Translations under genes and position numbers: made by a program
The notes under the pieces: generated by a model
What the model was told of the DNA's origin: nothing
Database searches by the model: none
What the model saw: the letters and a program-made list of their open reading frames with translations, nothing else
NCBI RefSeq assembly: GCF_022921095.1
Contig: NZ_CP095053.1
Span: forward strand, 2,956,501-3,020,500
Source of the DNA: Hymenobacter aerilatus
GTDB taxonomy: Bacteria > Bacteroidota > Bacteroidia > Cytophagales > Hymenobacteraceae
Direction of reading: 5' to 3'
Length of the DNA stretch: 64,000 nt
In this document: in pieces, positions 49,856-56,332 of the stretch
How the letters are laid out: each line of letters starts with the position of its first letter
Numbering within the stretch: the stretch's first letter is position 1

Positions 49856-50023
49856 AATACGCCAAAATAACAGCCAGGCAGGACTTCCACTCTATCTACA
49901 TTCGCTTATCCTGTACCAACTGACCTTCCACTGGGGCAACTCAATAGGGCATTCTGCGCGTACACATAAAACACGGCTCTCAGCCACTGCCCTTTCTATA
50001 CTCCAAAACCAACCCCTACTCCC

Positions 50024-50350
50024 ATGTGGATTCAACAAAAAGCCGACGAGCGCGCTTCCCTCTCCGACCTGCAAGGCCGCGCCGTAGGTCTCAAATTTGA
50101 GTGTAACAAGTGCCACGCCGAGGTATTCACAGATCTCATTGGCGTGCCCGCTCCCGATGCCCCTACCCCCGGCCAACCCGAAACAGCCGCCGAAAACTAC
50201 GAAATTGAAGAAATCCAGTGCCACAATTGCGGCATGCGCCACGAGCTGATGGTAGACAGCACCTTTGATGGCGTGCTATTCAACGTAAGCGAGGTAGCCC
50301 CCGATCAGGTAAGCTACCAAGTAGCCCAGCCTGAACAGGATCTGCGTTAA
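50024..50350 (+). CDS. small protein with two CxxC zinc-ribbon halves
   Basis: 108 residues with FECNKCHAEVF (about residue 26-30) and IQCHNCGMRHEL (about 67-71), two knuckles that could together bind one zinc. Between them is a Pro-rich acidic insert (APDAPTPGQPETAAENYE). The tail is acidic with no membrane segment. No family named; a nucleic-acid or protein-binding role is only a possibility. Confidence 0.65.
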   Translation: MWIQQKADERASLSDLQGRAVGLKFECNKCHAEVFTDLIGVPAPDAPTPGQPETAAENYEIEEIQCHNCGMRHELMVDSTFDGVLFNVSEVAPDQVSYQVAQPEQDLR

Positions 50351-50353
50351 GTT

Positions 50354-50520
50354 GTCTGAACCACGGATTCGCTCGGATTTGTCGGATTACACGGATTTTG
50401 TGGACGACTCCGAATGTATATAAAAACAAGAAGCGCTTGCCAAATGGCAAGCGCTTTCTGTTTAAATCGTCCACAAAATCCGTATAATCCGATAAATCCG
50501 AGCGAATCCGTGGTTCAGAC
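50354..50520. repeat. long inverted repeat with inner terminator (family C)
   Basis: The left arm (50354-50407, beginning GTCTGAACCACGGATTCGCT) and the right arm (50467-50520) are complementary over about 54 bases with a few mismatches. They are built of repeated CGGATT blocks. The centre holds a perfect hairpin (AAGCGCTTGCCA-aat-TGGCAAGCGCTT, about 50431-50457) with T-rich flanks. A diverged single arm lies at 55770. It separates convergent genes. Confidence 0.92.
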
Positions 50521-50523
50521 TAC

Positions 50524-51504
50524 TTACTTCTCCCGCTCGATGGTGTAGTTGATCAGCTGCTCCAGCGAGGTGCGGGCCGGCGAAGCTGGGAACGTGTAAA
50601 GTAGTTGCAAGGCCTCATCGCGGTAGCGCTGCATGGTCTGGATGGCGTAGTCGAGGCCGCCGGATTTTTTCACGAAGTCGATAACGGCCTGGATGCGGTC
50701 TTTGCGGCCGTCATTGTTCTTCACGTTGTAGATCACGCGTCGTTTGGTGAGCCAGTCGGCTTGTTGTAAGGCGTAGATGAGCGGCAGCGTCATCTTTTTC
50801 TCCTTGATATCGATGCCCACCGGCTTGCCAATTTCGGCCGTACCGTAGTCGAACAGGTCGTCTTTAATTTGGAAGGCGATGCCTACCTTCTCGCCAAACA
50901 GACGCGCCTGCTCAATAGTAGTCGCATCAGCGCCGGCGGAGGACGCCCCCACGGCGCAGCAAGAGGCAATCAGCGAGGCCGTTTTCTGCCGGATAATGTC
51001 GAAATACACCTCCTCAGTGATGTCGAGGCGACGGGCTTTTTCGATTTGCAGCAGCTCGCCCTCGCTCAGCTCGCGCACGGCGTTGCTCACGATTTTGAGT
51101 AGGGCATAGTCGTCGTTTTCGAGGCTCAGTAGCAGGCCCTTGCTGAGCAGATAGTCGCCTACCAGCACGGCTATCTTGTTTTTCCAGAGGGCATTGATGG
51201 AAAAGAACCCGCGGCGGTAGTTCGACTCGTCCACCACGTCGTCGTGCACCAGAGTGGCTGTGTGCAGCAGCTCAATAAGCGCCGCCCCGCGGAAGGTGGC
51301 CTCAGGTAGTGGGTCGCCGCCGCAAATTTTAGCCGAGAAGAACACGAACATCGGCCGGATCTGCTTGCCCTTGCGCTTCACGATGTAGCCCATGATTTTG
51401 TCCAGCAGTAGGACGTTGGACTTCATGGACTGGCGGAATTTGTGTTCAAACTCCACCATTTCGCCCGCAATTGGGGCTTGTATTTCGTCCAGGGTTACTT
51501 TCAT
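50524..51504 (-). CDS. polyprenyl diphosphate synthase (trans-isoprenyl synthase)
   Basis: Builds long-chain all-trans prenyl diphosphates from isopentenyl diphosphate, for menaquinone side chains. From the ATG at 51504 the protein has 326 residues, the family length; longer in-frame readings upstream lack similarity. It has the first Asp-rich motif LVHDDVVDES, preceded by GKQIRPMFVFFSAKI, and the second FQIKDDLFDYG, followed by GKPVGIDIKEKKMTLPLIYAL. The residues before the first motif (LIELLHTATL) lack bulky aromatics, which suits a long-chain product. Confidence 0.94.
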   Translation of the reverse strand: MKVTLDEIQAPIAGEMVEFEHKFRQSMKSNVLLLDKIMGYIVKRKGKQIRPMFVFFSAKICGGDPLPEATFRGAALIELLHTATLVHDDVVDESNYRRGFFSINALWKNKIAVLVGDYLLSKGLLLSLENDDYALLKIVSNAVRELSEGELLQIEKARRLDITEEVYFDIIRQKTASLIASCCAVGASSAGADATTIEQARLFGEKVGIAFQIKDDLFDYGTAEIGKPVGIDIKEKKMTLPLIYALQQADWLTKRRVIYNVKNNDGRKDRIQAVIDFVKKSGGLDYAIQTMQRYRDEALQLLYTFPASPARTSLEQLINYTIEREK

Positions 51505-51646
51505 GCGGGCAAGTTGGGCGCTGCAATGATACGGTGAAAAACAATGAGATATTGCGCCTTTCTCTGCTACGCTTTCGTATGCGTGCTGCTGAGGTAGGCC
51601 ACGCGCATATCTTGCTGCTATTTCACCCCTCTCTTCTTCCTGGCTT

Positions 51647-52021
51647 ATGCGCGGTATTGCTTCTCTCGTGCTGCTCACCATCTCCAACCTGTTTATGACA
51701 TTTGCGTGGTATGGCCACCTGCATTTGTTTAAGAAAATACCGTGGTTTGCCAAGCTGGGTCTGGTAGGCGTTATTCTGGTGAGCTGGGGACTGGCTTTGT
51801 TTGAATACATCTTTCAGGTGCCGGCCAACCGCCTGGGTTTTGTAGAAAACGGCGGCCCATTCAGCCTCTTTCAGCTCAAAGTGATACAGGAAGTGGTGAC
51901 GCTTACAGTATTTACGCTGTGTGCGGTGTTCATTTTCAAAACCGATAAGCTTGGCTGGAATCACGTGGCGGGGTTTGCCCTGCTGGTGGCGGCTGTGTAT
52001 GTCATTTTCAAAAAATGGTAG
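51647..52021 (+). CDS. DUF486 (DMT-like) membrane protein
   Basis: A 124-residue four-span protein of the DUF486 family. Blocks: LVLLTISNLFMTFAWYGHL, PWFAKLGLVGVILVSWGLALFEYIFQVPANRLG in outline, FSLFQLKVIQEVVTLTVFTLCAVFIF, and LGWNHVAGFALLVAAVYVIF. It is full length. Function unknown in general; it resembles half-size drug/metabolite transporters. Confidence 0.93.
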   Translation: MRGIASLVLLTISNLFMTFAWYGHLHLFKKIPWFAKLGLVGVILVSWGLALFEYIFQVPANRLGFVENGGPFSLFQLKVIQEVVTLTVFTLCAVFIFKTDKLGWNHVAGFALLVAAVYVIFKKW

Positions 52022-52062
52022 CCGGCAGCCTCGTTGACAGCTTGTAGTGTACCTTCGCTCCT

Positions 52063-52923
52063 ATGGCTGCTTCTCCCCTGACTTCTGTCGACTTTCTACT
52101 TCGCAACCCTACCCATACACGCCCGTTTGCGGCCGATGCTTGCTACCTACCCACTGGGCAGGCCAAGCCGGTGGTGATATTTGTGCACGGCTTCAAAGGC
52201 TTCAAGGACTGGGGCCATTTCAATGCCTTAGCTGATTACTTTGCCCGGCAGGGCTTTGTGTTTATCAAGCTGAACCTGTCGCACAACGGCGTGGTGGTAG
52301 GCGGCAGCGGCGACTTAGAGGACATGGAAGCCTTCGGGCACAACAATTTCAGCCTGGAACTGGACGACCTGGGCGCCCTACTCGACGCGCTGCATACGCC
52401 CGGTACCACGCCCCTACCCCCCGCCGAGTTGGACCTGACGCGCCTGACCCTCGTCGGCCACAGTCGCGGGGGCGGCCTGGTACTGCTGAAAGCCGCCGAA
52501 GACACCCGCGTGACGTCCGTAGTCGGGTGGGCCGCCATCAACGACATCGACCAGCGCTGGAGCCCCGACCTCATGCAGCGCTGGCAGGCCGATGGCGTGC
52601 AGTACATCGATAATGCTCGCACCGGCCAGCGTATGCCGCTCTACTATCAGCTGGCCGAGGACTACCAGCGCAACAAGGCCCGCCTCGATATCCCTACCCT
52701 GGTGCGCACTCTGCGCCAGCCCTTGCTCCTGCTCCACGGCGACCAAGACGAAACCCTACCTGTGCAAATGGCCCACGACCTGCAAGCGTGGCAACCCCGT
52801 GCCAAGCTGGTGGTAGTGCCCGGTGCCAACCACGTATTCGGCGGCCGGCACCCGTGGGAGGAAACCGGCCTACCCGCCCACGCCCAGCACGTAGCCGACG
52901 AAACCATTGCCTTTCTACGGTAG
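52063..52923 (+). CDS. alpha/beta hydrolase (dienelactone/prolyl-peptidase-like)
   Basis: A 286-residue cytosolic hydrolase. It has VVIFVHGFKGFKDWGHFN (oxyanion HG), nucleophile elbow VGHSRGGGLVLLKA, acid strand LLLLHGDQDETLP and His in VVPGANHVFGGRHPWE. The His sits in the typical H-V-F-x-G-x-H-P context of this branch. A TACCTTCG box (one mismatch to the -7 consensus) lies six bases before the ATG. The following gene, folK, begins 117 bases later beyond a hairpin. Confidence 0.9.
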   Translation: MAASPLTSVDFLLRNPTHTRPFAADACYLPTGQAKPVVIFVHGFKGFKDWGHFNALADYFARQGFVFIKLNLSHNGVVVGGSGDLEDMEAFGHNNFSLELDDLGALLDALHTPGTTPLPPAELDLTRLTLVGHSRGGGLVLLKAAEDTRVTSVVGWAAINDIDQRWSPDLMQRWQADGVQYIDNARTGQRMPLYYQLAEDYQRNKARLDIPTLVRTLRQPLLLLHGDQDETLPVQMAHDLQAWQPRAKLVVVPGANHVFGGRHPWEETGLPAHAQHVADETIAFLR

Positions 52924-53031
52924 GGGCGCCTCGCAGGCGCCCATCGTTGCACGATGGCGCCTACCGTTCACAACAGATGTATATTTAACAGTATAGCCAC
53001 GGGACTACGGGCGCCTGCAAGGCGCCCCTAC
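52920..53031. repeat. inverted repeat of GGCGCC-rich blocks (family D)
   Basis: GTAGGGGCGCCTCGCAGGCG... (52920-52942) pairs with a 23-base right arm at 53009-53031 with one mismatch. An inner hairpin (GCGCCCATCGT...ACGATGGCGC) lies in the left half. It fills the gap between the hydrolase and folK. Confidence 0.88.
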
Positions 53032-53039
53032 CTAAATCT

Positions 53040-53528
53040 ATGCCTACCCTCGCCTACCTCCTACTCGGCAGTAACCTTGGTAATCGGCAGGAAACCTTGC
53101 GCACCGCCGTGGCGCAGCTGCACGCAACGGCCGGCCCCGTAGTAGCACAATCCAGCCTGTATGAAACCGCCGCCTGGGGCCTCACCGACCAACCCGCTTT
53201 TCTGAATCAAGCCGTAGCCGTAGCTACCTCTCTGCCACCCGATGCCCTACTTGCCGCCTGCCAGCGGGTAGAGCAGCAGGCCGGCCGCACCCGCGAAATC
53301 CGCTGGGGCGCCCGCACCCTGGATGTGGATATTCTACTTTACGGGCAGGAAATCATCGATACCCCTACCCTACAAGTGCCCCACCCACGCCTGTCGGAGC
53401 GCCGTTTCGCGCTGGTGCCGCTGGTGGAAATCGCGCCGGAGGTAGTGCATCCGGGGGTGGGTAGAACAGTAGCGGATTTGCTGGCGGTGTGTGAGGATGT
53501 GTTGGGGGTAGAGCGAAGAGTATCATAA
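53040..53528 (+). CDS. folK: 2-amino-4-hydroxy-6-hydroxymethyldihydropteridine diphosphokinase
   Basis: FolK transfers pyrophosphate from ATP to hydroxymethyl-dihydropterin in folate synthesis. The 162-residue protein has YLLLGSNLGNRQETLRTAV, SSLYETAAWGLTDQPAFLNQA in outline, RTREIRWGARTLDVDILLYG with the two metal-binding Asp, and VPHPRLSERRFALVPLVEIAP. Full length. folB and folP are not adjacent. Confidence 0.96.
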   Translation: MPTLAYLLLGSNLGNRQETLRTAVAQLHATAGPVVAQSSLYETAAWGLTDQPAFLNQAVAVATSLPPDALLAACQRVEQQAGRTREIRWGARTLDVDILLYGQEIIDTPTLQVPHPRLSERRFALVPLVEIAPEVVHPGVGRTVADLLAVCEDVLGVERRVS

Positions 53529-53625
53529 CAGACCTTCGTCAATATAGCTACAGTTAATTGTGTTGACGAAAATCCGTTGCAGACTAGAGACATATTGACG
53601 AAGTTTAGGCCTTTTATCAATATAG

Positions 53626-54108
53626 ATGTTGGTTGAAATTATGCGCACTCTGATAAATTCAAAGGTTAATATTCAGATTATAGAAGTTCATGCGTATGGA
53701 GTAATCGGGCTCTATAAAAATTGTAGAATTTATGTGGATTTAGTAGAAATATCCTGGAAATCGCCAATCCCTGAAAGTATAATACCAAAAGCGGGCGAAG
53801 AAATTAGAGTTCTAATTAGCTCACGCTCTACAAGGCCTGATTCAGATTACTTAGGTTCTGTGAAGTATTTGAACCCAAAACAAAACCCATGGTATAATCC
53901 TTCAATATATAAAACAGGAGACTTCTTCATCGGCACAATAGATGAAGCTAACACTTTTGGCTGTTGGGCATTACATCCTAGTGGCGCTGATGTACGGATT
54001 ATGATAAATGGAAAAAAAGAAGGTTTACGAGTTGGTGATAAAGTCAAGCTTAAAATCACAGGAGTACACCCTGATAGAAAATCAATGAATGCGGAGCTTG
54101 CCGATTAA
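53626..54108 (+). CDS. small protein with two S1-like OB folds, AT-rich
   Basis: 160 residues from ATG 53626 (ATG 53641 is an alternative). Two similar halves are seen: VNIQIIEVHAYGVIGLYKN...AGEEIRVLI and FIGTIDEANTFGCWALHPS...LRVGDKVKLKITGVHPDRK. The second half in particular has the S1/OB pattern of G-T-I/V at the start and R-V-G-D-x-V-x-x-K-I at the end. S1 domains bind RNA. The gene is clearly AT-rich against its neighbours and sits next to a decayed gene of like composition, suggesting recent acquisition. Confidence 0.7.
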   Translation: MLVEIMRTLINSKVNIQIIEVHAYGVIGLYKNCRIYVDLVEISWKSPIPESIIPKAGEEIRVLISSRSTRPDSDYLGSVKYLNPKQNPWYNPSIYKTGDFFIGTIDEANTFGCWALHPSGADVRIMINGKKEGLRVGDKVKLKITGVHPDRKSMNAELAD

Positions 54109-54225
54109 CCGCGTACAATATCAGCTTTTAAAACCAAGGTTTAGTAATATGAATCAGACAAAATATTTTTAACCAATGGAGAACAGAATTTTGTCTTCCT
54201 TAGCTTCGGAAAGCTGTCCTGCATT

Positions 54226-54787
54226 ATGGTCAATCTTACGACACGAATATTCCTTTTAACTATATTTTTTTGCACTATCAGGTTGCAACTTTGGGAAGTT
54301 ACCAGAAAAGGACTTGTCAGAGCAAAATATTTCTTATGTAGAACTTAATTTTCTAAACTCGAAGACTGAAACTGAATAGTACCCAATTCGATTAGATAAT
54401 GCACAGCTATCAGCTTTTTCCAAAATAATCAGCAAAAGGAAGTTGAGTACGTCGAGCCTGAAAACTGCTATGATTTATCAATAAAATTGAAAGAAGGTGT
54501 AATCCTTAATTACCGTATCGATGGTGTAAAATTTCAAGGCTACGATGACTCCTCCAACTTATCATTCTCCTTTTCGACAGGAGAAAACATTTTAACTAAA
54601 GCTTTTAAATTGAAGGATTTAGAGCATTGTAATGAGGTAGAGCCATTAACACAAGCTTTATAAAATAGCGGCTAACGAATTATACTTAAACAACAAAACA
54701 CATATTGACGACTGGAAGAAATTGAAGCAGTATCTTTTCAAATACCGCTACTTTACAAAACTTCAGTCCATTAGTAATACAAAATAG
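54226..54787 (+). pseudogene. decayed lipoprotein gene with several frame disruptions
   Basis: Reading from ATG 54226 gives a signal start MVNLTTRIFLLTIFFCT. A +1 shift near 54277 restores a lipobox (SGC) and KLPEKDLSEQNISYVELNFL. The TAG at 54377 interrupts, and YPIRLDNAQLSAFSKI follows. Another shift near 54424-54440 leads to EVEYVEPENCYDLSIKLKEG and YDDSSNLSFSFSTGE, ending at 54663. A further shift gives LYKIAANELYLNNKTHIDDW to the TAG at 54785. Joined, the pieces look like one ~170-residue lipoprotein. At least four lesions make it a pseudogene, unless the sequence is in error. No family named. Confidence 0.75.
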
Positions 54788-54828
54788 CCCGGCTCATCAG
54801 CATTACACTGGTGAGCCGGGCTGTTTCT
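54786..54828 (-). terminator. terminator after fabD
   Basis: AGCCCGGCTCA (54786-54796) pairs with TGAGCCGGGCT (54812-54822). Read on the minus strand it is followed by ATTTTGTATT, and it lies 19 bases past the fabD stop. Confidence 0.85.
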
Positions 54829-54840
54829 TATAAGTAGTTA

Positions 54841-55722
54841 TTATACCGAAGCTACTGCTACAGCCGGCGTAATCTTCTTCACCAAGCCTTGCAACACTTT
54901 ACCAGGGCCGCATTCCACAAACTCAGTAGCACCATCCTGAGCCATGCGCTGCACGCTCTGGGTCCAGCGGACGGGGGCGGTGAGCTGGCGCACCAGGTTC
55001 TGGCGGATTTCGTCGGGGTTGGTGTGGGGGGCGGCGTCTACGTTTTGGTACACCGGGCAGATGCCGGGTGAGAAGGTCGTTTTCTCGATGGCTTCAGCCA
55101 GTGCCGCTTCGGCCGATTGCATCAACGGGGAATGGAAGGCTCCGCCTACTGGCAGGGGTAGGGCGCGCTTGGCGCCGGCAGCTTTCAGCTGCTCGCACGC
55201 CAACTCGATGCCGCGCACTGAGCCAGAAATCACCAGCTGGCCGGGGCAGTTGAAGTTGGCAGCTACGACCACGTTGCCGGCATCCGTGATTTCCTGGCAG
55301 ATGCGCACGGTGGTATCATCGTCGAGACCGAGGATGGCGGCCATGGTGCCGGGCTGTTCCTGGCAGGCGGCCTGCATGGCCTGGGCGCGCTGGGCTACGA
55401 GGCGCAGGGCATCGGCAAACGTTAACACTTTGGCAGCCACCAAGGCCGAGAATTCGCCTAACGAGTGGCCCGCTACCATGTCGGGCTGGAGACAGGGAAG
55501 CACGGCCGCTTGCACCACAGAGTGCAGAAAGATGGCGGGCTGGGTAACATCGGTGCGGCGCAGGTCCTCATCGGAACCGGAAAACATGATGTCGGTGAGT
55601 GAGAAGCCCAGGATGTCGTTAGCCTGGGTCATGAGGGCTTTGGCCTCGTCGTGCTGCTCGTATAAGTCGCGGCCCATGCCGCTGAACTGGCTGCCTTGGC
55701 CAGGGAAAATAACTGCCTTCAT
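54841..55722 (-). CDS. fabD: malonyl-CoA:ACP transacylase
   Basis: FabD loads malonate onto acyl carrier protein for fatty-acid elongation in the cytosol. The 293-residue protein has VIFPGQGSQFSGMG, the active elbow VAGHSLGEFSALVAA with the Ser, the Arg in LVAQRAQAMQ, and LPVGGAFHSPLM with the His. It ends at the glutamine-containing block FVECGPGKVLQGLVKK. Full length. It stands alone, outside a fab cluster. Confidence 0.96.
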   Translation of the reverse strand: MKAVIFPGQGSQFSGMGRDLYEQHDEAKALMTQANDILGFSLTDIMFSGSDEDLRRTDVTQPAIFLHSVVQAAVLPCLQPDMVAGHSLGEFSALVAAKVLTFADALRLVAQRAQAMQAACQEQPGTMAAILGLDDDTTVRICQEITDAGNVVVAANFNCPGQLVISGSVRGIELACEQLKAAGAKRALPLPVGGAFHSPLMQSAEAALAEAIEKTTFSPGICPVYQNVDAAPHTNPDEIRQNLVRQLTAPVRWTQSVQRMAQDGATEFVECGPGKVLQGLVKKITPAVAVASV

Positions 55723-55769
55723 CTTGGTAGAAAGGTGGGAGTAAAATGTTGAGTTGATTCTAGTTGTCA

Positions 55770-55822
55770 GTCTGAATCACGGATTCGCTCGAATTTTTCG
55801 GATTGGTCGGATTTTGTAGACG
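55770..55822. repeat. single diverged arm of the family C repeat
   Basis: GTCTGAATCACGGATTCGCT (55770-55789) matches the start of the left arm at 50354 with one change, then continues with CGGATT blocks and ATTTTGTAGACG. No matching second arm was found nearby, so it looks like a remnant. It lies in the gap before the minus-strand lipoprotein gene's end. Confidence 0.75.
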
Positions 55823-55884
55823 GTTCGTGCCAGAGGCCCTCTTCTCTGCCTGTTGTGCAGAATACCTGGAACAACAAGATGGCT

Positions 55885-56262
55885 CTACTTCACGGGCTGC
55901 ACCGATACAACGCCGGTTTGCTTGTCCACGTTGAACGCGGCTTTGTTGGGCATGCGGCCGGCCCAGTCGGTGCGGGGTACCAGCACTTGAAACTGCGCGT
56001 CGGCATCCACTACACTTGCTGAGTCGAGTTGATACACGGCGCGGTTAGGCAGTTCCTGCACGTAGTTGCGAACAGCAATGTGGGCGTCAGCCTCGGTACT
56101 AACAGACGTATTCGGCGTGGAGGTAGTAGCGGGTGCTGCAGCCGAATCGGCAGTTATGGTGTCGGCGGTAGTGGTGGGCATATCGGTAGTCGTTTCGGTA
56201 CGCTGACAACTGCCCAAAGCGCACGCAAACCCCAACAGAAGGGTCAGAAGTTTCTTCATCAT
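55885..56262 (-). CDS. small lipoprotein (hypothetical)
   Basis: 125 residues from the double Met at 56262/56259. Lipoprotein signal KKLLTLLLGFACALGSC with lipid Cys at about residue 19. A Thr/Ala/Ser-rich linker (TTTDMPTTTADTITADSAAA) spans to about residue 55, then a small domain with VRNYVQELPNRAVYQLDSAS, FQVLVPRTDW and FNVDKQTGVV. It is probably outer-membrane anchored. No family recognised. Confidence 0.75.
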   Translation of the reverse strand: MMKKLLTLLLGFACALGSCQRTETTTDMPTTTADTITADSAAAPATTSTPNTSVSTEADAHIAVRNYVQELPNRAVYQLDSASVVDADAQFQVLVPRTDWAGRMPNKAAFNVDKQTGVVSVQPVK

Positions 56263-56277
56263 ACCGCAAAGAAAACT

Positions 56278-56311
56278 AAAAGGCGCAGACCAGTTTGGTC
56301 CGCGCCTTTTG
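56278..56311 (-). terminator. terminator after the frameshifted cargo gene
   Basis: AAAAGGCGC and GCGCCTTTT with inner GACCA/TGGTC pairing, flanked on both sides by A/T tracts; lies between the large cargo gene and the lipoprotein gene. Confidence 0.82.
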
Positions 56312-56332
56312 CTATCCGATGGGTAGGCCACC

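Noticed and set aside
54841..55744. Plus-strand open frame of 266 codons opposite fabD
   Set aside because: Antisense to all fabD motifs, Trp/Arg/Ser-rich composition, no independent support.
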